In this document: positions 1 through 12,176 of the stretch, one piece after another
Numbering within the stretch: position 1 is the stretch's first letter
Layout of the letters: each line of letters begins with the position of its first letter
Assembly: GCA_027625915.1 (NCBI GenBank)
Contig: JANTQA010000019.1
Coordinates: 1,455,001 to 1,519,000 of the forward strand
From: Anaeramoeba flamelloides
Taxonomy: Eukaryota > Metamonada > Anaeramoebidae
Length of the DNA: 64,000 bases
Direction of reading: 5' to 3'
Translations under genes and position numbers: made by a program
Notes under the pieces: model-generated
Databases searched by the model: none
What the model saw: the letters and a program-made list of their open reading frames with translations, nothing else
Told to the model about the DNA's origin: nothing

Positions 1-592
1 AATTTTCTAAATTTAAAAGTATTAATTTTTCAATTTTTACGAATTGTTTGAGATAATTATCATTATTCTTCTGACTGCTGTTGTTTAAGTAATGCTTCAG
101 TTTGTTCTCAATTTCAATAATTGGACTTGACGAGACAATTAAATTTTGATATTTTGAACAAGATAATTGAAGTGTCTGTAAATTGTTTATTAATGGTGCT
201 AAGAAAGTTATAATCTCTTGTAGATCTAATTTGTTAATTGAGATCCTATTTTCTAATTCAGTTTTTGTTTGTTCCTTGGATTCAAATTGCGGTTGTTTGA
301 AATTGCAAATTTCCTTTGATTGTTTAATTAATTCCTTGATGTTGTCAATGTGCTTTGAATATATCTTTAAACCAGTCAAATCGTCGCATTGTTTGAAAAA
401 TTCTTTTATATTTTTCGTTAATTCGACCAAATTAGTTGTATGCCGAAGAAGATCATGTGAATAATGTTGGGTCATGGTTATTGGATTTGTTTCTCTTTGA
501 AAGACACAGTTTTCCTCTTCTGGTTTTTGTTTGATTAAAGTTTCAAGTTCATCAAGAAAATGTTTAATTTTTGGAAAGTGCTCAAACGACAT
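1..592 (-). CDS. Unrecognised helical protein, 5' part, runs off the left edge
   Basis: An uninterrupted reading frame starts at ATG 592-590 (MSFEHFPKIKHFLDELETL) and stays open for about 197 codons to the window edge, so the gene continues to the left. Codon choice and the absence of stops in such AT-rich DNA support a real exon. The product is polar and looks mostly alpha-helical, with many Leu/Ile spaced in heptad-like fashion (for example NKLDLQEIITFLAPLINNLQ), and has no signal peptide or membrane segment. I do not recognise the family; an N-terminal coiled-coil or helical-bundle region of a larger protein is the most I can say. No intron is seen. The next gene to the right is 5.6 kb away. 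Confidence 0.75.
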   Translation of the reverse strand, partial: MSFEHFPKIKHFLDELETLIKQKPEEENCVFQRETNPITMTQHYSHDLLRHTTNLVELTKNIKEFFKQCDDLTGLKIYSKHIDNIKELIKQSKEICNFKQPQFESKEQTKTELENRISINKLDLQEIITFLAPLINNLQTLQLSCSKYQNLIVSSSPIIEIENKLKHYLNNSSQKNNDNYLKQFVKIEKLILLNLEN

Positions 593-1184
593 GTTTTATA
601 AGTGGTGGGTTGTTTTTAGTGGATTTTTGTGTTTTGACTAAAGGTGCTTTTACAAAAAGTATTAATATTTCTCATTTTGTAACAAAAAGAAGAAGAGTAA
701 AAAGAATTGAAAAACACAAAGAAAAAGAAAAAGAAAAAAAAATGAAGTAAAAAGCCTAAAAAATGATTAAGGTAGATCATTTTTCGTAAAAAATTGATGA
801 TTGAATTTGTTATTACAGTCTATGAAGAAATTTTGAATGATTAATTGGAGAATTCTTGTACAGAATTATAAAAAAAAATATAATCTTTTGAATTCTAGGA
901 ATGAACTCGGAATTCGAAGATTCTTGATATTTGAATATTTTTTCAGCAAAGTGATTTTCCTTTTGAAAAACTATTATTAGAATTCGGTTACCAATCAGGA
1001 AATCGATTCTAATTTAAAAATTAATAGCACTTTGAAATAGAAGTTATTAGCCAAAAGGTCCAAAACACATTTGTCTTTTTGGAGCATATGACGAAAAAAA
1101 AATATTGAGAATTAACTAGTTCTACTTTTTCCAAAAATTCCTTGTCTTTTTATTCGAATAACCTTACAAGAAAAAACTTTTAAT

Positions 1185-1700
1185 AGGATTATTGTATTCA
1201 ATTAAGAACTCCTAAAATCAAAGTATGTTGTTATTGAAGATAAATCACATTATTGATCCAGGGTAGAGTATTTCTGTAAAAATTTTATATTAGAAAGCAT
1301 AGAACTATTTTTTGAACTTGTCAATTAAAGATGATACTTAGATTAACGAAAAAAAAATACAAGAAAAAAATCTGAATTTTGAGATAAATTTAAAGGTTGA
1401 GTAATCGTCATCTAAAAACTTCAAAAATTATTAAATATATTTTTTGAATTTATCTCCAAAAATGATTAGTTAATAAAAAAATTCCTTTTTTTAAAAAAAA
1501 CTTCTATAATTAAACAAGATTTTATTTTGACAAATTATTTCTAAAATATTGAAAACGTATTGATATTATATCCAGTTTTATAAAAAGTTAACAAAACTAA
1601 TCAATCTTTGATTTTTTATGTTGATAATTATTGAGATAATCTTTGAAATTAAAAACATTAGAAATAATTAGTTTTGTAGTCCCAAATAATGATTTAATTA
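1185..1700. repeat. Fragment of the 770 bp inverted-repeat element family
   Basis: The sequence AATCAAAGTATGTTGTTATT at about 1217, followed by a stretch matching the interior of the copy at 19627-20397 (for example the run around 1510-1640 against 19960-20080), marks a diverged copy. The right terminal repeat is not recognisable, so the copy is truncated or decayed. Confidence 0.6.
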
Positions 1701-2109
1701 AAGAATGTTAGAAATTTATTTTTGTACCATATTATTTTTATTTTTTTAATTTTGATGATCCTTTGATAAAAAACATTTTTCAAAAAAAAATTTAACATTT
1801 TCGAATTTTAATCTTTTAGATAACTTCAATAATAATAAACAATATTGGTAATAAAAGATCTTTGATCAATAATTATTTTTGAATTTATTTTAGTATTTAA
1901 GTTGAAAAAAACAAGTTTCTATTCAGATTATTTTTAAATTGAAAAGTAAAAAATTTGAAAAAAATGTACTTTGTAGTTAAGAGGTTCTTTTATTATAAAT
2001 TCATTATTATTTTAAATTTAGTAAATACCTTAGAAGCATGGATTGTTAATTAATCTATCAAAGAATTATTTATAATTTTAAATTGGAAATATATATATAT
2101 ATATATTTA

Positions 2110-2510
2110 GATTTTTCCGTTAGGTTTTTTTTTAATTTTTGGAATAATAAGAAAATTTTTGAAATTTTCGCTTTATTTCTAAAAGTAAAAAAAACCTAGG
2201 ACACTTTTCGTTAGGTTTTCAAGAATTTTAAAGAATAGAGTAAAATCGTCTAGATTTTACTCTATTCTTTTGAATTATGAAAAACTACCGTTAGCTTTTC
2301 TTGATTTTTCTGTTTATATCTCAAATCACTAGATTTTCATTAAGTTTTTTTTACTTTTTGAAATCAACAGAAAAAAACAAGAAAAGTCAGGTGCTACATG
2401 GTACTAAACGAATATTGTAGTTATTTTTTCCGGGATTTAAAATAATTGAGAAAAAATCAAAGATTTTACTCTATTATTTTGAATTCTGGAAAAGCTAGGA
2501 ACTTTACGTC
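2110..2510. repeat. Hairpin-array element, copy 1
   Basis: A run of perfect and near-perfect palindromes separated by CCTAGG/CGTTAGG-type boundaries. The clearest hairpin, 2230-2271, has arms AAAGAATAGAGTAAAATC and GATTTTACTCTATTCTTTT around a 4-6 base loop. An outer hairpin with TTTTTTTAATTTTTGGAAT-like arms lies just before it. The same modules recur at 22.4, 30.7, 56.2, 58.9, 59.5 and 60.1 kb. Confidence 0.65.
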
Positions 2511-2647
2511 ATTCTACTGTAAACTAAGTACACTTCACAGCATGAATGAATATTTATATTGTTATTATACCAAATATTTTAAAAATATTCTTAGTCTTTT
2601 CATTAAGTGTTATTCGTTATGACTGTTTCTCGAAAATGATTTAGATA

Positions 2648-3052
2648 TACAGTCTTTCCAAGGATACCGTGAATTTTTATATGAATCAAATTTTGATGCT
2701 GATATAGATTTTTACAAAAGTGAATATGAGAATAAGAAAGCTCATATTTAAAAACAAATTTTAATAAATAAGTTGAGATGAAAAATAAACTACTGATGTG
2801 ATCGAAAAAAAATCATTTCTTTCAGAGTAAATTTTATGTAGTTTTTCAATGAATTTTCGATGTTGATAGTAAAGTTTGAGTTCTGAAAAAAAATTTTTTT
2901 GAATCAAAAGAAAATTTTTGAAATAAGTTTATTTGTGAAAATTTTTTTTTAAATATGAGCTTTCTTATTCTGATATTCAACTTTTTAAAAATATATATCA
3001 GCATCAAAATTTGATTCATATAAAAATTCACGGTATCCTTGGAACAGCTGTA
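2648..3052. mobile_element. Short inverted-repeat transposon (MITE), Tc1/mariner-like ends
   Basis: 405 bp with about 100 bp terminal inverted repeats that are nearly identical. The left arm begins TACAGTCTTTCCAAGGATAC and the right arm, reversed, begins TACAGCTGTTCCAAGGATAC; both continue through the same sequence to about 2780 and 2930. TA lies at the outer edges. There is no transposase frame. The high arm identity suggests a fairly recent insertion or selection for hairpin formation. Confidence 0.8.
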
Positions 3053-3933
3053 CATTTAATAATTCTAGTGTGTCTATTTTCAAATTATTATTTTCATTAT
3101 CCATTTTTGAAAATTTTTAATTTTTTGGATATCTCTTTCTAAATCTCAGATTTTCTAATTTCTTTTTATATTGGTATCTTCTTATATGGATTGAAATTCT
3201 GACTTGGTATATTTTTACATCAGTTTTATAAATTATTCTTGGAGAATTTGGATTAATTTATAAAAATTTTGTGCTTTTTTTTTCCCCAAGATCTATATGT
3301 TCAAATATTTCTAGAGTAAATTTAAAAATACCAATAGATAAAATAAAACACGAATAATTGTTGATTTAAATATTTGTAATTATAATCCATTAGATAATTT
3401 TTGACTATTTAAAAATCATTTTAATTATTTTAAAATTATCTTTTACTTTTTTAAAGTTAATATTTAAAGGTTACTCTTTTTCGAGCAAAATTCCTGAATA
3501 TTTTTTTTTTTGGTTTATTCATTTGATTTTAACGTTTTATTGGTATTCGGATTCATTCACAATTAGTGTATAATATTAAAATATATCTTATTTTCAATAA
3601 ATTAATTAGAAATTTAGAAATTTTGCACAATATTTTATAAAGTAAGTGAGTCAAATTTTTTGAAATTTACTTTTTTCAAAAAAATATCGTTTGTTTAGGT
3701 ATACTTTTAATGAATATCAACTTTAATCTCACATTTATTATTTCTCTTATTCCTAAAGAATCTTAGTTTGATTGATTCTTAAAAAAAGTGAAATTTTCAT
3801 TTTTGTATGCTCCAAATTTGAGTGGAATGGGGTTTTGTTTTCTGTTTTGAGGATTATTGAAAAAAAAACGAAAATTGAATAAGAATACTTGTATCCCTTT
3901 CCTTTTAAGCACTATCAAAGATATTTTATCGGT

Positions 3934-4123
3934 TACAGTTTTAAGACACAAACTTTGAACGAAATTTAAAGAAAAAAAAAAACTCGAATTAAGTCACAAA
4001 ATACAAATTCTAATAAAATAATATGACGAAAAAAAAATTCCAAAAAATGTGTTTTAATTTGAGATTTTTTTTATTTCTTAAATTTCCTTGCAAGATTATG
4101 TGTATTAAAAGTTGAACTGACTA
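3934..4123. mobile_element. Short inverted-repeat transposon, same family as 8768-8968
   Basis: About 190 bp. The left end reads TACAGTTTTAAGACACAAAC and the right end, reversed, reads TAGTCAGTTCAACTTTTAAT. Both arms then share GGAAATTTAA-like and CTCAAATTAA-like blocks. It is the more decayed of two copies in the window. Confidence 0.65.
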
Positions 4124-4391
4124 AATACCAAGACAATAAAATTTGGATCTTCCTGAATAGAAACCAATCACACACAAAATACTGAACTTTGAATAATAAA
4201 TAAGATAAAACATTTTGTGATTTGCTTTTTTTAAATATATCAAGAAATTTGAACAACAACACTCAGTTATAAATAAAGAATGTGTAAAAAATATATTTTT
4301 AACAATTGTCGAGATAAATAAAGTGTTACATGTAATTACCGGAAATTTGGTAAAACTAGTCTTTGAATCAGAAATGGGATAATATTTATAA

Positions 4392-4855
4392 TACAGTGGT
4401 GTAAATAACCCGTGTTGACAACTTTTAACCCATTACAAAAATTTAATTCGTGTTTTTTTTTCAGACTTGGGTATTTGAAGATAGGAAGACACAGATATAT
4501 TCTTGGTTCGGATTTAAATTAACTTTAGAGGTTAGATCTTTGATTAATTGAAATAACCCAATACAAGATATTCTTTTTTCCAGTTTCAGGGATTGTAAAC
4601 CTTAAATGATTGTTTTATAAAAATAGAAAAAATGAAATTTTTCTCATTATTTTATCAAAAAATTATTTTTTAATCTTTCAATATCCTCATAATTCTTTAT
4701 TAAAATTTATTTAAAGAACCCTATTTCTTATTTGTATACTGTTTTCATCACATTAATTTGATTCTTTTCTTTCTACAGTCAGCCAATAATATTTGCAGGA
4801 GTTATATTTTAGTTATGGGCAAAAATAAAAAACACGGGTTATTTACACCACTATA
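4392..4855. mobile_element. Short inverted-repeat transposon, TACAGTGGTGTAAATAACCC ends
   Basis: 464 bp. The left end TACAGTGGTGTAAATAACCC is matched by the right end TATAGTGGTGTAAATAACCC (reversed), about 25 bases with one mismatch. A weaker inner match (AACCCATTAC against GCCCATAACT) follows. The TACAGTGGTG start is typical of Tc1/mariner elements. No transposase frame is present. Confidence 0.75.
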
Positions 4856-5010
4856 TTAAAATAATCAGATATTATATTTACTATTTCGAAATTTTGGATA
4901 AATTAATGAAACTCTTTATTTTTCTCTATCAATTTACTAACTTTTTTCTTTATAACATTCAAGTTTGACTCAGTAGAGTGTCTGGATAAACAATGTCATT
5001 CAAAAAACAA

Positions 5011-5400
5011 ACTGGTATTTGAATTCTAAATGGGAAAGAATTTTCACTTCCTTTTCCATATTTATTTTTTATAAATATACTGTTAATTGTAAAATAAATC
5101 GGACAAAATTTTCATTCATCGTTCCAAAAAAAATCTTTGAAATAATCTTTGAAAATCGAATTATTTTTCAACCATATAACGTGTTTAACATGGTTAGAGG
5201 ATCGGGACTATTAAAATTCTGTATTCAAAGGATTTTTTAAATCATAATTTAATTTTGGAAAGATAAATGAAAATTTTGTCCGATTTATTTTTCAATTAAT
5301 AGTAGTTCTTAAAGAAAGAGGTTCTTGATCTATGTTCACTTAAAAAAGAGAAATTAAAAATGAAGTGAAAAAAAAACCTATTTATTATTCAAATACCAGT
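5011..5400. mobile_element. Short inverted-repeat transposon, ACTGGTATTTGAAT ends
   Basis: 390 bp. The two ends read ACTGGTATTTGAATTCTAAA and (reversed) ACTGGTATTTGAATAATAAA. A second shared block, AAATAAATCGGACAAAATTT, lies deeper in both arms (about 5091 and 5275). The arms are interrupted by unmatched spacers, so this copy is moderately old. Confidence 0.7.
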
Positions 5401-6232
5401 ATGTGGTAGTTAAAAAACAGTGCTTTTTTTCTTCTTCTTGTTCCAATGTAACATCGAATTCTCAACCAATAGTATTCCTAAGGCCAGATCAATTTTGAAC
5501 ACAATATCCTTGAAGTTTATAAATTATAAATGCAATTTTTCGAAATTTTTTCTCAATATTTTCAAATTTTTTCGGTTTTTTCTTCTTTTTGTTTTATGAT
5601 AGAGAAATAATTTCCAATATTGACTCAATTTTGAATTGAAAAAATTCAAGTATCAAACAGTAAATTTTTAGAACTTGTATTTTAAAATATAGAACTTCAG
5701 GAAGACAATTCCGTGATTGATTCTTGTTTGTTTCGATTTATTTTTTACCATTAATGAAAGTACTTTAATCCAACAAGAAACAAGCCATTGAATTTGAAAC
5801 ATGGATTTTAATAGTATTCACAGATTATTTCCAAAACAATATAACACCAAGAGATTTTTTAAAGATGTATTTGGTAAGCAATAGGTTAATCTGTTTTTAT
5901 TGGAAGGTTTCTTTTTTATTTTTTGTCTACTATTATGGTGTGCCCTTAATACTGGAAAAGAGCATAAGGTTTTAAGAAGGAAAAAAAAATACAGAGTATA
6001 AAAGTTTACTCTTCACCATTTCAAAGATCATTAACCAAAACATTCCATCTTGTATATTTTTTTGGTTCTTGAATTTCCCGTTCAAAACTTTTCGAAACAC
6101 AGGCACCAAAATAAAACCAATCATGATCAAAAAATCAAACCATAAAATAAACATTTTTTTCAAAAATATCTGTTTTAATCGCAACATTTTTGTTTCAAAA
6201 GAGTAACTATTTTCTCATTAACAGTTCCGAAA

Positions 6233-8023
6233 ATGAACAAAACAGAAACAAAAAAAACATTTGAAAACTTTGCATGGGGAAACAATGGTTCTGGTCAGTT
6301 GGGAATAAAAGAAACAAGGACACATTCTTCCCCACAACCAATTATAGAAATTGACAAAATATCAAAATTGCGAGCTGAGGACAACCGAACATTTATAATC
6401 ACAAAAAAAAAAATTTTGGTTGCAATGTATCTGAACGAATCGAAGGCTCTCCATGAAATAGGATTACCATTTGAAAGAGAACTGCTCTATAAGCTCTCTT
6501 CTGGCGCAAATCATAGCCATGTCATTACTCGGGACGGGAGGGTATATACGATCAAGAAAGCAGACGAGCTTTTAAATCAAAATCAAAATCAATCTAAAGA
6601 GGTAAAAGAAAAGGGATTAAGTTACAAATCCAAATATCCCAGATCATCATTACACTTAGTGCTCCAGGATTACTTTGTCAAAAAGGGTTTGAAAGTGAAG
6701 CAAATAGTTGGAGGGTTGAATTTTTCGATCTTCCTCTGCACAGACGGTTCTGCTCATGTTCAAGGCATGGTGTGGAACAGTGCTTTACAAGCAAACACTC
6801 GTAACAATGAGTTAATGAAATTTGGATCCAATGTAACCAGGCTATGCTGTGGATCTGATACAGACCATTTTTTTTACTTGTCCGAAGAGCAGGGCTCCAA
6901 AATCAAATTCTATGGTGTTGGCAAAAACAGTGACGGGCAGCTCGGCCTTGGCAATACGACCGATCAAAACAATCCAAAGGAAATCAAATCTTGGGTCGGC
7001 AAAGCACACAAAATTAAAACAGCCAAAAGTGGGTATGGATTTTCTGTGATTTTAACAGTCGAAGGAGAAATATATTCTTGTGGCGCGACTGCGACAAGCG
7101 GACACTCTACGAGTGTGAAGGTTTTTACACAGTTGAAAAAAGGATTCTTTAATGACGAAAAGGTCATTGAAATCTCAAGCGGCGGCTTCAGAACCTTAGC
7201 GCTTACAGAGTCTCAAAATGTCTATGGATGGGGATCGGGTATGAGTCACACTACTCCTTTTAAAATTAATTTCCCAAATTTTCAACCCACAAAGAAGCTA
7301 CGTGTTCACTGTGGTTGCTTTAATTGCTTTGTTTACAGCACCTATGAAGATTTTTTTGATGTGGATTTTCAAAAGTTTTGGAAAATTAAAGAATTCAACA
7401 ACCACACAATTGGCGAATTTCCCGTTAATAAGCAATTGATCGAATGGAGGTTTGGTAAGCCCCTGAACGAAATCTCCCAAATCTTCGAAAATCAAAATTT
7501 TGAAACGTCGCTCATTGAAAGAATATTAAAATGGGCCTATTCCTTTAGCACACACGATAAGGCCGTTTTTAAGTTTTTGTTTGACGCCTTTGGCTTAAAT
7601 CATGAGCAAACCAAGGATGGTTCATTTCAAAGGCAATTAAGCAAGTTGCATTCTCATGAAGATTCAAAGGATTTCTTACTTTTAATCAAGGACGAAGAGG
7701 ATGAGGAGCAAGACGAAGACGAAGAGCAAGAAACCTTTGAAGAGATTCCGGTACATAAATTTATTTTATTAGCTAGAAGTGGATTATTCAGAGAAATGTT
7801 TAATACAGTCAAAGAAGAAAAAAATTCGGTAACAGACTATTCTGGCAAATCAATTGATTCATTGGAAATTTTTGTAAAATATCTATATACAAACAAAATT
7901 GAACTTACAGCTGATCACGATCCAGAATTAATTTATGAGGAACTAAAAGACGCCACTGAATATTACCAATTAAATCCAAACAGTGATTTATTACAACAAT
8001 TAAATTCTTTGAAAAATAATTAA
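6233..8023 (+). CDS. RCC1-repeat and BTB/POZ domain protein
   Basis: Single-exon gene of 596 codons. Residues about 12-380 carry degenerate RCC1 repeats of the seven-bladed propeller type; the recognisable cores are AWGNNGSGQLG (14-24), FYGVGKNSDGQLGLG (about 225) and VYGWGSG (about 330). An acidic linker (about 486-503, mostly D/E) leads into a BTB/POZ domain with the usual IPVHKFILLARSGLFREMF core at about 502-520 and a C-terminal KYLYTNKIELT helix. RCC1-BTB proteins are usually adaptors that dimerise through BTB and recruit partners, often Cullin-3 ubiquitin ligases, through the propeller; which partner is unknown here. The start is the first ATG after a clear AT-rich leader (CCGAAAATGAAC). 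The base composition is richer in G+C than the flanks. It ends in TAA with no intron. Confidence 0.92.
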   Translation: MNKTETKKTFENFAWGNNGSGQLGIKETRTHSSPQPIIEIDKISKLRAEDNRTFIITKKKILVAMYLNESKALHEIGLPFERELLYKLSSGANHSHVITRDGRVYTIKKADELLNQNQNQSKEVKEKGLSYKSKYPRSSLHLVLQDYFVKKGLKVKQIVGGLNFSIFLCTDGSAHVQGMVWNSALQANTRNNELMKFGSNVTRLCCGSDTDHFFYLSEEQGSKIKFYGVGKNSDGQLGLGNTTDQNNPKEIKSWVGKAHKIKTAKSGYGFSVILTVEGEIYSCGATATSGHSTSVKVFTQLKKGFFNDEKVIEISSGGFRTLALTESQNVYGWGSGMSHTTPFKINFPNFQPTKKLRVHCGCFNCFVYSTYEDFFDVDFQKFWKIKEFNNHTIGEFPVNKQLIEWRFGKPLNEISQIFENQNFETSLIERILKWAYSFSTHDKAVFKFLFDAFGLNHEQTKDGSFQRQLSKLHSHEDSKDFLLLIKDEEDEEQDEDEEQETFEEIPVHKFILLARSGLFREMFNTVKEEKNSVTDYSGKSIDSLEIFVKYLYTNKIELTADHDPELIYEELKDATEYYQLNPNSDLLQQLNSLKNN

Positions 8024-8156
8024 GATCTTTAATGCTAATAGTTGTAGTAAGAAGATTATTAAAATGTCAGCTGAAAAAATCCTTATTTTCAAAACATTAT
8101 TAAAATGAAAAAAATCACCCTTTTTTTAAAATTTTAATATTTTGAAGATATGCTTT

Positions 8157-8230
8157 TTCACTTTCTTTCTCTCTCTCTCTATTCCTCTATCTGTTTCTCT
8201 CTCTTTCTCTTTCTTTCTCTTTCTTTTTTA
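8157..8230. repeat. CTTT/CTCT pyrimidine microsatellite
   Basis: Imperfect tandem TTTC and TCTC units on the plus strand, just 3' of the RCC1-BTB gene. Confidence 0.85.
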
Positions 8231-8767
8231 TTTAAATTGGTAATATTCAAAAAGTTATATTTCATTCCAAAAAAGATTGACGCATTTTGGAAAAAATTAC
8301 TTTTCCTACAATTTAAAAAATAGCACCATCCATCAACTATAAAACCTCTAATAAAAATGTTGATGAATCAGAATAATGATAAAAAGTTCAAATAAAAAAA
8401 AATTTTTTTTTATTTTTTTTTTTTTTATTTGATCAGATTCATTTTTAGAAAACTCAATTTATTAAAACAATTTGTGATTTGGGAATCATATTTGTCAAAT
8501 AATTAATGAAGTGTAGAATTTCCTTTTAAATGTTATCAACAATAATAACTAGGTATTCTTGAATTGGTGCGAGCTAAGATCTGTTAACTCTAAAAATCAT
8601 TTCCATTCACTGAAAATTAAATTTTTGACAAATTCAAACAAAAAATCCTCATTGTCAATTAGTTTTAGAACCATCAAAGTAATTTCTAAAAAAGTGGGGC
8701 AAAATTTATTTTAAAATATATTTATAAAATATAATCTTCAAAAAAGTATTCAAATATACAAAATCAT

Positions 8768-8968
8768 TACAGTCAGTTTCACTTTTAAGGTACAAACTTT
8801 CAAGGAAATTTAAGGCACAAAAAAATCTCAAATTAAAGCACAAAATTTGCAATTTTTTTTTTTATAATTTATTTTTGCTAGAATTTGGATTTTGTACCTT
8901 AGTTTGAAATTTTTTGTGTGCCTTAAATTCCGTTCAAAGTTTGTGTCTTGAAAGTGAAACTGGCTGTA
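8768..8968. mobile_element. Short inverted-repeat transposon, TACAGTCAGTTTCACTTT ends
   Basis: 201 bp, nearly all of it two arms. The left arm starts TACAGTCAGTTTCACTTTTA; the right arm, reversed, starts TACAGCCAGTTTCACTTTCA. Both continue through GGCACA and a CAAA-rich block to a short AT loop at about 8850. It is the same family as 3934-4123. The near-complete foldback would make a long hairpin in RNA. Confidence 0.8.
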
Positions 8969-9724
8969 TTAATAATAAACTTAATTCGGTGTTATCAATT
9001 AATGAAAACATCGACTAAAAAATATGATTTTTCATGAAATGTAAAAAAAAATGCCACACTTTTTTGGAAATACCTTATTCAATAATTATCTTATGTTAAG
9101 AATTAAATTTTGCTGAGAAAAATAAATAATACAAATTACTTCAAAGTATAATGCTTATTTTTAAAATGTTAAACATTTATACCTTGGTTGATGAAAACAA
9201 CAAAGACAGTATTTTGGTTGTTTAATTGAGGTTAAATGTTGTTTTTTAAGATTTTGAATTTTTGTGTATATTTTGAGTTTGATTTGTTTTTGATACCGTA
9301 AAACGGTTTTTTAAAGCTGTTGGTTAATTTTTAGGGTTTAAGAAAACAGTTAAAATTGAATAAAATTATTTCTCAAAAAATTTTCAAAAATGCCAAGTTC
9401 TTTTTTATAAAATTGTTGAACAAAAAAACTTCATGAAAAGACAAATAATCATTAAAAAATTTAAGATTTATTTATTTGGTTTTAAAATGGATTTAATTAT
9501 TAGTAAAAAGTCTTTTTGTATAACCCATTTTAAGTGAAAGTTCACTAATTTAAAATTCATAATGTTCATTTCAAAAATTGTCACTCGCATTTTTTTTTAG
9601 TTTTTGGTTTTATTATTTTTTAATTTTTAAAATATCAAGCTTTTGATATATTTAGAATGGTTCAAAAGTAAATTACTAATCGGATTTAATAATTATTTGT
9701 TCTTGAACAAATAATAATAATAAT

Positions 9725-9728
<4 letters not shown>

Positions 9729-9771
<43 letters not shown>

Positions 9772-9971
9772 AGGTAATACAAGTTTTCGTTTCAAAAACA
9801 CAAAAGAGGTATAAAATCGCGTTTTTTTGCTTTTTTTTAATGTTTTTTCGTTTCTTTTTTTTAATGTTTTTTCGTTTTTTCTTTTTTGAAAAAGTGCTCG
9901 AATTCTTTTGAAATCATACTTTTCGTTTCTGGGAAGTGAAAAAACGCAAACGAAAAAACTTAAAAACAACG

Positions 9972-10004
<33 letters not shown>

Positions 10005-10022
10005 CGTGTGTGTGTGCGTGTA
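9729..10022. repeat. Compound AT and GT/GC microsatellites around a small insert
   Basis: (AT)n at 9730-9768 and an AT to GTGT/GCGT tract at 9971-10022 flank about 200 bases that contain repeated TTTTTTCGTTT units. TATCACAGGTA at the left edge recurs at the edge of the insert at 12016-12104, so both may be copies of one small TA-targeting element. Confidence 0.55.
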
Positions 10023-11230
10023 TAAGACTTATTAGACTTAAAAGCATTGGAAAATAATAATAGTTTGTGATTTCCTATTTAAGTGGGGGGTGTGAGTTAA
10101 AATTTCATATATTGTTCTTTGATTTTATATTTGCACAACTCAATAACAATAAAAGTGTGTTACCCGTTTAAAACATATAAAATTGTAGACACTTTAAACC
10201 TTGGGTAAATGAATAATTTTTTTTTTATTTAATTTACACAATGAGTTCAAAAATTCGTCAAAATTTGAATTTTTTATCAAGTCCAAATTAGATCGGTTTA
10301 TGTAATTTATAGTGTTTACGTACACCACCCCATAATATTTTTTTTTACGATCACAAAAAAAAATTCAAAATTATTAACTTAAAAAAAATTTTTATCACAA
10401 TTTCGAATTTGGAAAATGTGATCAGTGTTTTTTTTCAGCTTTTATGTATTTTTTCAACACATGAGTAAGAAAATCATATTAGTTAATTTTTTTTTTTTTT
10501 TTGATACAATAAAACCGTTTTACCCCTTATTTTTTTCATAAAGTTTAGCGTATTTCTAATTTATTAACAATTATTTCCTTAGGAATAACTTTATTGACAA
10601 TAGTTAAAATAATAATTTCATTTTTTTATTTTTTATTTTTTTACAAAATTGTTTTTTTTTCCAAAAGTACTACTTTCTACTTTTTTAAATTTATATTACT
10701 GAGTTCAACTGATGAAACAAATTCAAAGCACGTGTTAACAAAATGTAATAAGCACCTTCACTTTTTAAATTACTTTCAAGAATTATAATATTATTTCTTT
10801 ATTATATTTACACATTCTGAAATATTTATTACCTTTAACATAACAATTGAACGGTACTGAACCAATAAAGATAAAATTAAAATAGTTAGTCCAGATGTAG
10901 AGAAGATTTAAATTAGAGTTTCCATAAATTTGATATTTAAATGATTAGTATTTAATTGATTTTCTTTTTTGTTTATACTTTTTTTTTTGTGATGGATCAT
11001 AAATTTTTTTTTTATAAAATTATTTAATTACATAAAAATAAATTTTAATTCAAAATTTTTTTCAAAATTTCCTTTTTTTTTTACAATCAAAATAAATAAA
11101 TACAATGGATTATTCTTTCAATTATTTTCATTATTTTATTATTGATTTTTTTGTTTTCAATGAAGAATTATTTTTGAGTTTTTATTTTTCCTTCAAAAAA
11201 AAAAATCATATATATATATATATATATATA

Positions 11231-12010
11231 AGCTAAATTTCAAAAAGTGGGGCAAATTGTTCAGTAAAAAAAAATAGTCTTTGAGCAATTTTTTCTAGAT
11301 ATACTTCTTAATCTAATAAACCAAACTCAGATTATTATATTAATATTAGATAATACTAATAAAAATGTGTTTTATTAGATGTTATTTTGAATGATGATTA
11401 AAAAAAATACATAAAATAAAAATAAAATTGCCCTTCTTTTTGAAATGAAATTAACAATTTTTATTGTTTTTTATTTTTTGAAAATTCTAAAGAATCTCTT
11501 TGGGTCTCTATCTACAAATTAAAATAGTTTGATGATGTTAGATTGAAATCTTCAGACTCTTGATAAAATTTATGAAAATTGTTTTGATTACTGATTTTTT
11601 CGAAGGAAACAAAAGGAATTTGTTACCAGTAATAAATTGCAAAAAATGAAATTCCAAACTGTTGAAAGAGTTTTTGAAAATTCACAGACATTCTTGAATT
11701 GAAATGAAAATAGGATAAATAGATTCTCTTCCTCTTTGTAGGGTTACCCCTTATTTTGTATATAGCTTAGTTAACCTTGTTTTTGAAAATTAAAAATCAA
11801 AACCAAAATTTAATTTTATATTTTTTTAACCAAAATTTGAAAAAAATTAAATAAATTAGAGTAATTTTAATTAAGATTAGTAAGGTTCTTTAAATTAAAT
11901 ACTAAATCTTGATATTACAAAGAGATACGAAACATAATTATTGGTTGATTCACAATAGATATCAATAATTTGAAAAAACTTATTATTGCCCCTAATTTTG
12001 AAATTTAGCT
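11231..12010. mobile_element. Inverted-repeat transposon, GGGGCAA-type ends, long form
   Basis: About 780 bp bounded by AGCTAAATTTCAAAAAGTGG (left) and AGCTAAATTTCAAAATTAGG (right, reversed), both continuing GGCAA and both abutting TA-rich sequence. The interior has no intact frame. A shorter member of the family follows at 12177-12408, and a solo end (AAAAAAGTGGGGCAAAATT) lies at about 8689. Confidence 0.7.
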
Positions 12011-12176
12011 TCTATATATCGGGGAAACGAATTTTACGCGTTGCTCACACGTGCGCAAACGCGTTTCATGACATCAAAAAAATCGTCATACCTGTGATAT
12101 ATATATATATATATATATATACATACTTTCAATTTATTATTTCAGGAGAGTTACAATTTTTGAGATATAATATATA

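Larger units (their letters stand above)
593..6232. other. Intergenic, repeat-rich, 5.6 kb
   Basis: No coding frame is convincing here. The stretch holds a fragment of the 770 bp inverted-repeat family (about 1190-1700), a hairpin-array element (about 2110-2510) and four short inverted-repeat transposons listed separately. The remainder is A/T homopolymer-rich filler with an (AT) tract at 2090-2107. Confidence 0.7.

Noticed and set aside
9676-10047. Minus-strand frame of 123 codons with HTHTHTHIYIYI
   Set aside because: It is built from the GT and AT microsatellites.
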